DNA from: Deinococcus sp. YIM 134068
GTDB lineage: Bacteria; Deinococcota; Deinococci; Deinococcales; Deinococcaceae
Assembly: GCF_036543075.1 (NCBI RefSeq)
Contig: NZ_JAZHPF010000019.1
Coordinates: forward strand, 5,961-69,960
Direction: 5' to 3'
Length of the DNA: 64,000 bases
The notes below the pieces were generated by a model that was not told the origin of the DNA, ran no database searches, and saw only the letters and a program-made list of their open reading frames with translations. Below are positions 1 to 20,397 of this stretch, one piece after another. Both the position numbers and the translations under genes were made by a program. Numbering within the stretch: the stretch's first letter is position 1; each line of letters opens with the position of its first letter.

Positions 1-3261
<3,261 letters not shown>

Positions 3262-3267
3262 CGCGCT

Positions 3268-3355
3268 GTCTAAAGGTCAAACGGTCTGACTGTCAAACAA
3301 CAGAGCGCCCCATGCCGTGAAGCGGTTTGACGGTTAGACCTTCAGACGGTTAGAC
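3268..3355. repeat. Octamer array, four direct units then four inverted units
   Basis: Four consecutive 8-base units close to GTCTAACG occupy 3268-3299. After a 24-base spacer, four units in the reverse-complement sense (GGTTAGAC type) occupy 3324-3355. The array fills most of the rpoB-rpoC spacer and could fold into a long imperfect hairpin in DNA or RNA. The same unit recurs at 22658-22738 and 30781-30868. No T-run follows, so it does not look like an ordinary intrinsic terminator. Confidence 0.85.
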
Positions 3356-3388
3356 CACCTCCCCAAGCCTCCATTCCCAGGAGCCTGA

Positions 3389-8044
<4,656 letters not shown>

Positions 8045-8063
8045 AGCCCGGCTGAACTCGAAG

Positions 8064-8095
8064 ACCCCCACTCGGCGACGGGTGGGGGCTTTTGC
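8064..8095 (+). terminator. Rho-independent terminator after rpoC
   Basis: A 9-bp GC-rich stem (CCCCCACTC paired with GGGTGGGGG, one G-U pair) with a 6-base loop is followed by CTTTTG, starting 20 bases after the rpoC stop. This ends the rpoBC transcript. Confidence 0.85.
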
Positions 8096-8122
8096 TTGGT
8101 ACATTCACCGTGAGGAGGCGTC

Positions 8123-8875
8123 GTGGAAGAGCATCACCGGGAAGCGCTGACAAAACCTATTCTGCCAGTGGAACTGACGCAGCCCGGATTTTGGGCTGTC
8201 TTCTTACCCGAACTTGTGGCCTGGGAAGACAAGTACCTGGAGTGGGTCAAGAACCTTGAACACTATTCCTTCAACGGCTTCAGCGAGTCGGTCTTCTGCC
8301 CCGAACTCATCTTGACGCTGCCATACGGCTATCGCCTGGTTCTTTCACTCAATGCCTCGGTCAGCCATCACTATTCAGAATTCTACTACTACCTTAAGAA
8401 CGCCGATCTCCCTGATGGCGGGTTGCTAGGACACAGCGATTGTCACTGCCAGCTTCCCATCTTCCGATGGGCAGAAGCATTGAAACTCGCTCAAGTTATC
8501 CAGAAAGCCAACCCGATGTTACCCGCCGGGACAGCACTCCTTCTACTGTGGCATACGCTTTGGTTGAATGACTCCGAATTTCAGGAAGCAAAGCTTATAC
8601 TTCTCTCAGTCCTTGATGGTCTTAAACTCAAGCCCGGTCCAGAACTCACAAACCCGCTCCGAACCTCATATGAGGGTCAAGCGGCGACGGGCGAGCTGCC
8701 GGATGTGGAGTTTGAGTGGTGGGAAATTCAACCTGGGGATTGGGCAAACAATAGCTTGTACAGTTTACGAAGCATTACGGCTTTTCCAGGTACAAAGTGG
8801 AACGACCCTACCCGCAAAAAATTCAACCGGGTGCTAGAGAAATTGGGCGTGAGCAGTTCAAACCCTACCCTTTGA
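8123..8875 (+). CDS. Hypothetical protein, low-GC orphan
   Basis: A 250-residue protein of unknown function that I do not recognise. The start is GTG at 8123, with a strong GAGGAGG at 8112-8118 and a TACATT box at 8100-8105 just after the rpoC terminator, so it probably has its own promoter. It has no signal peptide or membrane segment. It is rich in Trp, Tyr and Leu, with a short cluster HSDCHCQLP near residue 105. Base composition is near 50% GC with many AT-ending codons, in sharp contrast to rpoC before it, which suggests recent transfer. Its 3' end overlaps the convergent downstream gene by 11 bases. An immunity-like or phage-derived origin is possible but unsupported. Confidence 0.8.
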   Translation: MEEHHREALTKPILPVELTQPGFWAVFLPELVAWEDKYLEWVKNLEHYSFNGFSESVFCPELILTLPYGYRLVLSLNASVSHHYSEFYYYLKNADLPDGGLLGHSDCHCQLPIFRWAEALKLAQVIQKANPMLPAGTALLLLWHTLWLNDSEFQEAKLILLSVLDGLKLKPGPELTNPLRTSYEGQAATGELPDVEFEWWEIQPGDWANNSLYSLRSITAFPGTKWNDPTRKKFNRVLEKLGVSSSNPTL

Positions 8876-9386
8876 CCTCCTGATCGTCGTAAAGCCCCGC
8901 GTAATGCCGTCCCAGATTGACCAGAAATTGCATCTCCTCCTGCGTCGTCCGCGCGCTCAACCGCGTTTCGAAACTTAGTAATAGCGCCCCATAAGCGAGG
9001 GACGCCGCCCCCAGGATGGCGAGGACCACCGGGGCGAAGCCGAACGACGTGCCGAAGAGGGACGCCGAGCCGATCAGGATGCTCGTCAGCACGAGGAGGG
9101 CGACGGCGAGGTACAGGGCCGTCATCGCCCGCTGGATGATGCGGCTGCGGTGGGCGAGGCGCGGAAGCTGGCGGATGATCATCTGCTTTTCCTCGCGTGC
9201 CAGGGCTTCCTGCTGCCCGCTCTCGCTCACGAGGACCTTGAAGCGCGCGGTGAGGTGCCGCACCCGGTCGGTCGTGCGGCCCAGGCGGGTGCTCGTGCTC
9301 ATGAGGAGGGTGCCCGCGCCGCTGATCAGGACGGCGGGGGTGATCATCGCCGTGAGGACGCCGAGGTTGGGGTCGGGTGCGGCCAT
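8865..9386 (-). CDS. DUF2721-type membrane protein
   Basis: A 173-residue inner-membrane protein resembling the DUF2721 family, whose function is unknown. The N-terminal segment (LGVLTAMITPAVLISGAGTLL) is hydrophobic. A charged cytoplasmic middle (TSTRLGRTTDRVRHLTARF) follows, then two close membrane segments (LYLAVALLVLTSILIG and FAPVVLAILGAASLAYGALL), then a conserved-looking tail. I placed the start at 9386 because TACCCT at 9393-9398 stands six bases before that ATG, the leaderless spacing used by many genes here; a longer frame reaching 9491 would run through this box. It converges on and overlaps the low-GC gene. Confidence 0.8.
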   Translation of the reverse strand: MAAPDPNLGVLTAMITPAVLISGAGTLLMSTSTRLGRTTDRVRHLTARFKVLVSESGQQEALAREEKQMIIRQLPRLAHRSRIIQRAMTALYLAVALLVLTSILIGSASLFGTSFGFAPVVLAILGAASLAYGALLLSFETRLSARTTQEEMQFLVNLGRHYAGLYDDQEVKG

Positions 9387-9392
9387 GCGGTC

Positions 9393-9398
9393 AGGGTA
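9393..9398 (-). promoter_or_regulatory. -10 box of a leaderless transcript (DUF2721 gene)
   Basis: TACCCT on the minus strand, six bases before the ATG at 9386. No convincing -35 was found. Confidence 0.55.
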
Positions 9399-9429
9399 GA
9401 GCGGGCGGCGCGGGAGCGGAGGCCGTCGT

Positions 9430-9921
9430 TTACTCGGAACGTAACTCGAAGCTGCTGCAAATCCCACTCGTGCGCGGCGGGCAACGCCCATCGCTGACGC
9501 CGAAGTTGCCCTTCTCGTCGCCGATGATGACGAGGCGGACGGGCTGGGCGTTACGGCGAATCTCGGTGCTGGTCGTCGTCCTGTCAGCGTCCAGTACGTG
9601 GACGATCAGGTTGCCCCGCGCAGGCAATCGGCCTTGCCAGGTCAGCTTTTCACCGGCCTGAACGGGACGGCTCCCGATGTTGACGGCCTCTCCTTCTGGC
9701 GTGATGGCCGTTACCAGGATGCGAAGAGGACCGGCGGGCTGAGTGCGTGTGCGGGCCAGATCGATCTCGATGATGAAGGGCACGGACTCCCCGCTGAAAC
9801 GCAAGGATTCCGCGAACGGCATCAGGGGTGGCGACGCACGTCCTCCACCTGCCAGAGCGGGCGCGGCGAGGACAGGCAGCAGGGCCAGGGCAAGAACACG
9901 GGCGCACATCTTGAAGCTCAT
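9430..9921 (-). CDS. Secreted hypothetical protein
   Basis: A 163-residue protein with a clear signal peptide (lysine near the N-terminus, LALALLPVLAAPALA, cleavage likely after ALA at about residue 24). The mature part is about 139 residues, apparently beta-rich, with two cysteines near the C-terminus (GRCPPRTSGICSSF) that could form a disulfide. I do not recognise the family. The start at 9921 is supported by TACGCT at 9928-9933, six bases upstream, so the mRNA is probably leaderless. It is transcribed away from rlmN. Confidence 0.75.
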   Translation of the reverse strand: MSFKMCARVLALALLPVLAAPALAGGGRASPPLMPFAESLRFSGESVPFIIEIDLARTRTQPAGPLRILVTAITPEGEAVNIGSRPVQAGEKLTWQGRLPARGNLIVHVLDADRTTTSTEIRRNAQPVRLVIIGDEKGNFGVSDGRCPPRTSGICSSFELRSE

Positions 9922-9927
9922 TCTTTC

Positions 9928-9933
9928 AGCGTA
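9928..9933 (-). promoter_or_regulatory. -10 box of a leaderless transcript (secreted protein gene)
   Basis: TACGCT on the minus strand, six bases before the ATG at 9921. Confidence 0.55.
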
Positions 9934-9998
9934 CTCCCACCTTCACACCGAATCCGCCGAAGGTGCATCTGCCCCTGCCCCTCCTCCGCCCCAGGCCG

Positions 9999-10004
9999 TA
10001 AACT
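9999..10004 (+). promoter_or_regulatory. -10 box of a leaderless transcript (rlmN)
   Basis: TAAACT followed by six bases and the rlmN ATG. No Shine-Dalgarno could fit between them. Confidence 0.55.
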
Positions 10005-10010
10005 CTCCTG

Positions 10011-11048
<1,038 letters not shown>

Positions 11049-11267
11049 CCCCACACGTCTCCCCTTTCGACGTGCCTGCCGTACTCGGTGGGCATGTTTT
11101 CTTGACGAGGTATGCGGTTACGCCTGCCCCCTCCGGCCCGCCCCTCAGCACGAGTTCGACTGGACCGTGGGACAATGGCGGCACCCACACGACCCCGCTT
11201 GGGAAGTAAGGGTTCAGAAAGAGCCGGACCGCTACGATTCCCCCGTTCCCCGTTCAGGAGGCCCCCG

Positions 11268-12875
11268 GTGACTCAACCCAACCCCAAGGTGCTGCTCAGC
11301 CTGCTGCTGGCCGCCGCCCCCGTCGCCTCGGCGCAGACGCTGCTCGACACCTCGGCGGCCCTCTTCGTGCAGAACACGCTGAACCAAATGCCCCCCCCCG
11401 CCGTTCCCCGCGTGCCGGGCGTGCCCGCCGTCCCGACCCCGGCGGACCCGACGGCCCCCGCCAAGCCCGCCGTGCCCGTCACCCCCTTCACCCCGGCGCA
11501 GCTCGCCACGCTGGGGCAGGCGCAATCGGCGTTGCGTGCCGGGAAGTTCGGGCAGGCCCGCCCCCTTTTCGAGCGGCTGATCTCACAGAATTACGCGCAG
11601 CCGGAGCCTCACTTCGGGCTGGGGCTGACCCTGTTCGCGCAGGGCGACCTGAAGGGCGCGGCCTTCGAGTTCACGCAACTGACGGCGCTGGCCCCCGAGC
11701 GATACGAGGGGCCGTACAACCTCGGCGTGATCGCCACCCGCGAGGGCCGCCACGCCGACGCCCTGAAGTTCTACGCCGAGGCCGCGACGCTGGCACGCGG
11801 CAAGGCGGATGCTGCCCCCCAGCGGCAGGTGCTGGAGGCCCTCGCCGCCGAGCAGACCCGCGCCGGGGACTTCGCGGGCCTGAGCGCGACCCTCGCCGAG
11901 GCCGTGGCGCTCGATCCGAACGACGTGGAGGCGGGGTTCCGGCTGGCACAGGCCCGCACGCTCGCGGGGCAGGGGGCGCTGGCGCTGCCGGGGGCCTACG
12001 CGGTGCTCCAGCGCCAGCCCGGCCACGTGGACGCCGCACTCCTCGTCGCCGACATCTACGTGGCGCAGGGCCTCGGCAGCCGGGCGGTGCGCGAACTCGA
12101 CGCGGTGGTCGGTCGAATCAAAGACGGGGCCGACCGTGCCCGATTGCTGCTCCGCAAGGCGGACATTCTCGCCTCGACTGGGGACCTGCGGGGGGCCGTG
12201 CTCGCCGCGCAGGAGGCCACCCGCGCCGACCCCCGGAACGCTCCAGCCTTCGCCCGCCTCGCCGAACTGCGGGTGATGCGGGGCGACCGGACCGGGGCGC
12301 TCGCTGCCTACCAGGGAGCCGTTCTCCTCGCCCCGCGTAGCGCCTCGTACCGTGCCGGGCTGGCCGCCGTGCGGCTCTCGCTGGGGCAGACCGCCGGGGC
12401 CGCCCGCGACGCCGCCTCCGCCCTGCGCCTGACGCCCGACGCCGCCACCCTCGCCCGCGCGCAGTTCGTTCAGGGAGTTGCCGCGTACCGCCAGGGGCAG
12501 TACGGCCCCGCCCGCGCCGCCCTGCGCTCCAGCGCCGCCCGCGTGCCGAACGCCGAGACCTATCTGTGGCTGGGCCTGAGCGCCTACGCGCTGAAGGACT
12601 ACGCGGGGGCCGCCACCGCGCTCGGCGAGAGCGTGAAGCTCGATCCCACTCCCACCGCGCGGCAGAACCTCGCCTCGTCGCTGCTCGCCGCCGCCCGCTA
12701 CCCGGAGGCCGAGGCGGTGCTGCGCGGCCTCGTGAGCGAGCGTCCGAAGGACCCCGAGGCGTGGTATCTCCTCGGCCTCGCCCAGCGCGCCCAGACCCGT
12801 GAGGCGGACGCCCGGCTCTCGCTGAAGACCGCCGCCAACCTCGGGAGCAGCAAGGCGCAGGGGGCACTGAAATGA
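11268..12875 (+). CDS. Secreted tetratricopeptide-repeat protein
   Basis: A 535-residue exported TPR protein. I chose GTG at 11268 because AGGAG stands 7 bases upstream and translation then begins with a signal peptide (LLSLLLAAAPVASAQ). A Pro-Ala-Val-rich linker of about 60 residues (PAVPRVPGVPAVPTP type) leads into TPR units from about residue 90 to the end, with recurring patterns such as PHFGLGLTLFAQGDLKGAAF and AYRQGQYGPARAAL. TPR arrays hold protein complexes together; here probably in the cell envelope. Its stop overlaps the next ATG (ATGA), so it heads a coupled operon with the SPOR protein, rex and a lipoprotein. Confidence 0.88.
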   Translation: MTQPNPKVLLSLLLAAAPVASAQTLLDTSAALFVQNTLNQMPPPAVPRVPGVPAVPTPADPTAPAKPAVPVTPFTPAQLATLGQAQSALRAGKFGQARPLFERLISQNYAQPEPHFGLGLTLFAQGDLKGAAFEFTQLTALAPERYEGPYNLGVIATREGRHADALKFYAEAATLARGKADAAPQRQVLEALAAEQTRAGDFAGLSATLAEAVALDPNDVEAGFRLAQARTLAGQGALALPGAYAVLQRQPGHVDAALLVADIYVAQGLGSRAVRELDAVVGRIKDGADRARLLLRKADILASTGDLRGAVLAAQEATRADPRNAPAFARLAELRVMRGDRTGALAAYQGAVLLAPRSASYRAGLAAVRLSLGQTAGAARDAASALRLTPDAATLARAQFVQGVAAYRQGQYGPARAALRSSAARVPNAETYLWLGLSAYALKDYAGAATALGESVKLDPTPTARQNLASSLLAAARYPEAEAVLRGLVSERPKDPEAWYLLGLAQRAQTREADARLSLKTAANLGSSKAQGALK

Positions 12876-14245
12876 CCCGCCCCGGCAAGGCCCGCCGCTG
12901 GCCCGACCTGTTGATCGGCCTCCTTGTGCTGCTGCTGCTCGGGGGATTCGCCGCCCTCCTGATCGGCCAACGCGCCCAGCCCGTCGCGCAGACGCCGCCC
13001 GTCACCCCGACCGCCGACACTCCAACCACCGGGGCCACCGACACCGATTCCGTCGCCGAGCCACCGACAGAAACAATCACCATCCCCAGCGCCCCCGGCA
13101 CGGACGACCCACCGGACGAAACCAGCGCCGGGACCACCACGCCCCCCCTCGCCTCCGGTGAGGAGGGGGAAACTTCGTCTGAGACGGCTGATACCGCCTC
13201 CTCGGAAACGGACGAGACCGCGACCGGAACGAGCGAGTCTCCCACGGCGGACGCTTCCGACGCCCCGGCAACCGAGGAACCGACCACCGAGCCGAGCACG
13301 GACATCCCTCCCAGCACCCCGCAGGACACGCCCACAGCCGAGATTCCCGTGGTGCCCGCCGATCCCGTCGCGTCCACGCCGACGACCCCCTCCGAGGCGG
13401 GCGAGACGACGATCACCGTACCGCCCACGGCGGAGGAACCTACCCCGGCCCAGCCCTCCACGGCGGCGACGGCTGCCCCGCCCCGCGCGGGGGGTGCGGT
13501 CGCCACGAGCGAGCGGCGCACGCCCCTGCGGAGCGACTACCGCGTGAGCCTGGGGTCCTTCGCCACGACGCGCACCGCCGAGCGCCTGACCGAGGGCGTG
13601 CGTGAGTTGGGCTACACCGTCTACCCCATCGACCTCGGGAGTCAGGTCGTGGCGCAGGTCGGCCCCTTCGCGGACGAGGCGAGCGCCCGGCGTGCTCTGG
13701 CCGACATCCAGCGGGCCTACCCCGGCGCGGTGATCTACCCGCCCCGTGGCCGCAACCTGAGAGGTGGGACCGTGACCGAGAACGCGCCCACCCCGGCACC
13801 GGAACCCGCGCCCACTCCCGTTCCCGACTCGAACCGGGTCACGCCCTCCGCACCTGCCCCCTCGACACCCGCCGCCGTGACGCCCGAACCCCCTGAACCT
13901 GTTCCTGCCCCGGCCACTGGACCCGCCACCACTCCCCCCGCTGCCACTCCCAGCGCCGCGCCGCAGCCGCAGCCACGTCCCCAGGCCGCCACCCCCACTC
14001 CCACGCCCGCAACGACTCCCGCCGCACCGAGCAGCCCGGTCTACCTTCAGGTGGGGGCCTTCGATCAGGCGGAGAGCGCGCAGACCCTCGTCGCGCGGCT
14101 GAGGGGAGAGGGCTACGCCCCGACGGTGAGCGCCCCCGATGGCCGCAAAGTGACCGTCCTGATCGGCCCCTTCAGCGGCAACGCCCTCACGCGGGCCGAG
14201 ACGGACCTCGCGGCGGGCGGTCTCGAGTTCTTCCGGGTGCGGTGA
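12872..14245 (+). CDS. Membrane-anchored protein with two SPOR domains
   Basis: A 457-residue type II membrane protein. A short basic cytoplasmic tail is followed by one membrane helix (LLIGLLVLLLLGGFAALLIG, about residues 13-32). About 190 residues of Thr/Pro/Glu-rich disordered linker lead to a first SPOR domain (starting YRVSLGSFATTRTAERL, about 222-290). A second Pro/Ala-rich linker leads to a second SPOR domain (YLQVGAFDQAESAQTL) that ends the protein at about 389-457. SPOR domains bind glycan strands stripped of stem peptides at division septa, so it probably acts in cell division or wall remodelling; this is inference. It overlaps the upstream TPR gene by four bases and ends three bases before rex. 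Confidence 0.9.
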   Translation: MTRPGKARRWPDLLIGLLVLLLLGGFAALLIGQRAQPVAQTPPVTPTADTPTTGATDTDSVAEPPTETITIPSAPGTDDPPDETSAGTTTPPLASGEEGETSSETADTASSETDETATGTSESPTADASDAPATEEPTTEPSTDIPPSTPQDTPTAEIPVVPADPVASTPTTPSEAGETTITVPPTAEEPTPAQPSTAATAAPPRAGGAVATSERRTPLRSDYRVSLGSFATTRTAERLTEGVRELGYTVYPIDLGSQVVAQVGPFADEASARRALADIQRAYPGAVIYPPRGRNLRGGTVTENAPTPAPEPAPTPVPDSNRVTPSAPAPSTPAAVTPEPPEPVPAPATGPATTPPAATPSAAPQPQPRPQAATPTPTPATTPAAPSSPVYLQVGAFDQAESAQTLVARLRGEGYAPTVSAPDGRKVTVLIGPFSGNALTRAETDLAAGGLEFFRVR

Positions 14246-14248
14246 GGC

Positions 14249-14947
14249 GTGACGGGCATCCCCACGGCCACGATCAGCCGCCTCGTCACCTACCTCCGCA
14301 TTCTGGAGGGGCTGGAGGCGCAGGACGTGGGCCGCACGAGCAGCTCCGACCTCGCGGAACGCGCCGGGGTGACGGCCTTTCAGGTCCGCAAGGACCTAGC
14401 GTACTTCGGACGCTTCGGCACGCGCGGCATGGGCTACACCGTGCCCATCCTGCGGCGGGAGCTGCTGCGCGTGCTGGGCCTGAACCAGACCTGGAACGTG
14501 GTGATCGTGGGGGTGGGCCGTCTCGGACAGGCCATCGCCAACTATCCCGGCGCGAGCGACTATCAGTTTCAGTACGTCGGTCTCTTCGACGTGAACCCGG
14601 CCCTCGTCGGCCAGAGCGTGCGCGGCCTGACGGTGCGGCACACCGACGAGTTGCCGGGCTTCGTGCGGGGCACGCGGGTGGACATGGGCTTCCTGGCCGT
14701 GCCGCAGGGGCGCGCGCAGGACGCCGCACAGAGTCTCGCGGAGGCGGGGGTGCGCGGCATTCTGAACTTCGCCCCGGTGGTCCTTCAGCCGCGCACGGTG
14801 GAACGCTCCGGTTTGCAAGAAATCAGTGATGAGTGGCGTGGTGTGATTGTGGAGAACGTGGACTTCCTGGCGGGCATGAAACGCCTCGCCTTTTACGTCC
14901 TCAACCCCGACCTCAGCCGCGCCGAACCGGAGGACCCCGCCGAATGA
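14249..14947 (+). CDS. rex: Redox-sensing transcriptional repressor Rex
   Basis: NADH/NAD+-responsive DNA-binding repressor, 232 residues. An N-terminal winged helix (ISRLVTYLRILEGL, then SSSDLAERAGVTAFQVRKDL, then YFGRFGTRGMGY) is followed by a Rossmann domain with VIVGVGRLGQAIANY at about residues 84-98 and a C-terminal swap helix (ENVDFLAGMKRLAFYVLNP). It starts with GTG at 14249, three bases after the upstream stop, and shares four bases (ATGA) with the following lipoprotein gene. Rex usually controls fermentation and respiration genes; its location inside an envelope-protein operon is uncommon. Confidence 0.95.
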   Translation: MTGIPTATISRLVTYLRILEGLEAQDVGRTSSSDLAERAGVTAFQVRKDLAYFGRFGTRGMGYTVPILRRELLRVLGLNQTWNVVIVGVGRLGQAIANYPGASDYQFQYVGLFDVNPALVGQSVRGLTVRHTDELPGFVRGTRVDMGFLAVPQGRAQDAAQSLAEAGVRGILNFAPVVLQPRTVERSGLQEISDEWRGVIVENVDFLAGMKRLAFYVLNPDLSRAEPEDPAE

Positions 14948-16881
14948 AGAGACTGACCCCGCTGACCCTCGCCCTGGCCCTCGCAGCCTGTGGCACCATC
15001 CAGAGTGACACCGGCAACAACGTCGTGGTCAGCGCCAGCGCCAGCGCCGTCACGCTCGGAGCCGACGGCACGTCCGACGCGAGCACGGCCTACACCTTCA
15101 CCAACCCGGCGGGGGCCAAGCCCACCTCGGTCACGAGCGCCACCGTCGCCTGGGGCACGGGCGCGGACCAGAAGGCCACCGTCGCCATCCCCGCCGTCAG
15201 TCTGCCCGCCGGATTGACCTGCACCGCCGCCGCCACCGACCCCTCCGCCGCCTGCGATTACAACGTCAGCGGCACGACCTTCGGCGCGCGGAGCCTCACG
15301 GCCAGCCTCAAGGACAGCACCCTCTTCGCCAGCGTGTACGCCGCCAACCCCAGCGCCAAGAACCTTCCGGTGACGGTGACGTTCAACGGGGCGGCAAATG
15401 CGGTGAACTTTGCGTTGAGCGTGAGCAGCAGCACGACCGGGGAGGGGGGCGAGACCACGCCAGTCGAGGCGGCACCCGCGCCCGTCCTTCAAGTCGTGGG
15501 CAATGGCCCGTTCTCCGGCAACATGAGCGTGAACGTTTCGGGGAACTTCGATGCGAACAGCGAAGCCGACCGCATCGTCCTCCAGATCACCGATTCCAAC
15601 GGCGTCATCGACAACACGACTTACACCACGACGCAAGCCCGCGCGACTTTCAGCGTGGACACCACCAAATTCGCCAACGGGAGTCTCAAACTTCAGGTCA
15701 TCGCCTACACGAAGTCGAACCTGCGCGGCGTCAGCATCGAGAAGGCCGTGCAGGTTCAGAACCTGACCAGCCCGAACCTCTCCGTCGCTTCCCCGTCGGA
15801 CGGTGCCACCGTCACCACGCCTCTTGTGCCGGTGCGAGTCACCTTGACCAAGCGCAGCGCCGACTACACAGTCAATCCGCGAACCATTCAAGTGGATATC
15901 CTCGACTACCGGGGTGTGGTGGTGCTGCAACAGACCATCGACATCACCGAGGCCAGCGTCTGCACGGGCGACACAGACTCTCTCACCTGCAACACCCAGT
16001 TCGACATGGCGGGACTGCCCGCCGATACGTACACCATCCGCACCCGAACCACGGTGGCAGTGGACCCAGCGGGCGCGAATATTACCCGCGCGCTGGAGAC
16101 AAGTAGCCGCTTCACTTCCAACACAACCAGCGTGTTGCCTCCGGCGGCGACGATCCGCTTCCCGGCCATTACGGAGAACCGGACGCCCGCCCAAATGGAC
16201 AGCGAATCCGGAATATTGATCGGCGTCAGTGACAATACCGGGGTGTCCGTCGTGGAAGCGCGTGTTGTGGGGCCATTCGATGCCACCAAGCCGCTGTCCT
16301 TAAACGGCACGCTTCAATGTCTGGAAAGCCAACCCGCTGCAGGAAGCACCGCCGTGGACGTCCTGATGCTCAATCTGGGATACGAGAAGCCCATCTTGTT
16401 CGGGAATCCCTCGCTCCCCAACCTTGACATCGACGGCTCGGCCTACGTGCCGGACAATAAGATCAACCAGCGGTATGACTTGCGTGTCACTACAGTGGAC
16501 ACTGAAGGTAACCGCAACATCCAGTGTATTCCTATTACTATCAACCGTAGCCAAACTCGGGCGGCTCGCGTGTTGTACAGCACAACCGCCTCGCCCTTCC
16601 CCTCCACACCGATCACCACGGTCGGCAAGCTGAACTACACCAGTGGAGAGTGGACTCTGAGCGGCATCACCAACCGCAGTCGGGTAGCTGCCCTCGTCTA
16701 CAAAGATGGTGAGCAGATCGGAATGGCATTCAATGCCAACGCAACTTCAAGCGTTGCCGTTAGCCAGACCTTCGCCAATCCGGGGGCGTACCACGTCAAC
16801 TGGTTAGTCGAGGACATGACCACAGGCATCGTCACCACGGTGGCAGGTCCGTACATCAACGTCATTCGCAACGAGGAATAA
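14944..16881 (+). CDS. Large secreted lipoprotein, unknown function
   Basis: A 645-residue predicted lipoprotein. The signal LTLALALAAC places the lipid-bearing cysteine at residue 16. The mature protein is Thr/Ser/Ala/Val-rich with stretches typical of Ig-like or beta-sandwich domains (for example LSVASPSDGATVTTPLVPV and ATIRFPAITENRTPAQ). I do not recognise a catalytic motif. The ATG at 14944 overlaps the rex stop, so translation is coupled to rex. From about base 15,800 onward the codons become less GC-biased than in the first half, as if the C-terminal part had a different origin. A terminator follows. Confidence 0.85.
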   Translation: MKRLTPLTLALALAACGTIQSDTGNNVVVSASASAVTLGADGTSDASTAYTFTNPAGAKPTSVTSATVAWGTGADQKATVAIPAVSLPAGLTCTAAATDPSAACDYNVSGTTFGARSLTASLKDSTLFASVYAANPSAKNLPVTVTFNGAANAVNFALSVSSSTTGEGGETTPVEAAPAPVLQVVGNGPFSGNMSVNVSGNFDANSEADRIVLQITDSNGVIDNTTYTTTQARATFSVDTTKFANGSLKLQVIAYTKSNLRGVSIEKAVQVQNLTSPNLSVASPSDGATVTTPLVPVRVTLTKRSADYTVNPRTIQVDILDYRGVVVLQQTIDITEASVCTGDTDSLTCNTQFDMAGLPADTYTIRTRTTVAVDPAGANITRALETSSRFTSNTTSVLPPAATIRFPAITENRTPAQMDSESGILIGVSDNTGVSVVEARVVGPFDATKPLSLNGTLQCLESQPAAGSTAVDVLMLNLGYEKPILFGNPSLPNLDIDGSAYVPDNKINQRYDLRVTTVDTEGNRNIQCIPITINRSQTRAARVLYSTTASPFPSTPITTVGKLNYTSGEWTLSGITNRSRVAALVYKDGEQIGMAFNANATSSVAVSQTFANPGAYHVNWLVEDMTTGIVTTVAGPYINVIRNEE

Positions 16882-16892
16882 GGATTGCTCTT

Positions 16893-16936
16893 AAGGCAGA
16901 CAAGCTTCAAATCGATGAAGAGCCTGTCTGCCTCTT
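16893..16936 (+). terminator. Terminator of the TPR-SPOR-rex-lipoprotein operon
   Basis: GGCAGACA (16895-16902) pairs with TGTCTGCC (16925-16932), with a second inner pairing of GCTTC with GAAGAGC-like bases, and TCTTTG follows. It begins 12 bases after the lipoprotein stop. Confidence 0.75.
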
Positions 16937-16956
16937 TGTGAGTGTACAAAACAGCA

Positions 16957-16987
16957 GGAGGGAAGCGACGTGACGTCGCTTCCCTCC
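16957..16987 (-). terminator. Perfect 14-bp hairpin, terminator of the cpdB-like gene
   Basis: A perfect inverted repeat with 14-base arms (left arm GGAGGGAAGCGACG) around a 3-base loop. On the minus strand it lies 17 bases after the nucleotidase stop and is followed by TGCTGTTTTG, as expected of an intrinsic terminator. With the hairpin at 16893 it insulates two convergent operons. Confidence 0.8.
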
Positions 16988-17003
16988 TTGCTCGCCGCCA
17001 GGA

Positions 17004-18926
<1,923 letters not shown>

Positions 18927-18966
18927 GCCCCCCAGAATACGCCGCCGGGTCAGAGTTTTGTATGGG

Positions 18967-20229
<1,263 letters not shown>

Positions 20230-20236
20230 GGTCCAC

Positions 20237-20242
20237 AGCGTA
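20237..20242 (-). promoter_or_regulatory. -10 box of a leaderless transcript (flavoprotein gene)
   Basis: TACGCT on the minus strand, seven bases before the ATG at 20229. Confidence 0.55.
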
Positions 20243-20262
20243 GAGGAGCGGTCGGGGGAGAG

Positions 20263-20290
20263 TCGCCAGTCGCCAGCAGCCAGTCGCCAG
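20263..20290. repeat. Heptamer array, GTCGCCA family
   Basis: Four consecutive 7-base units, three of them exactly GTCGCCA. No inverted partner was seen within the next few hundred bases. It lies directly upstream of the flavoprotein promoter. Confidence 0.8.
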
Positions 20291-20397
20291 GAGGGGCGGG
20301 GGGACTTGGCCTCTCGGCTCTTGCCCTCAAACTCGTCAGGTCTCAGCATCGGCGGACCTATGCTGTGGTCAAGTCCTCTCAGGACTCAGGAGCCGCC

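Noticed and set aside
3262..3355. Reading the repeat arrays as CRISPR arrays
   Set aside because: The units are 7-8 bases and contiguous, without unique spacers of 30-40 bases, and no cas genes are present.
14893..16194. A 433-residue frame antisense to the lipoprotein gene
   Set aside because: The plus-strand gene has a lipobox and is coupled to rex; the antisense frame is Gly/Arg-rich noise.
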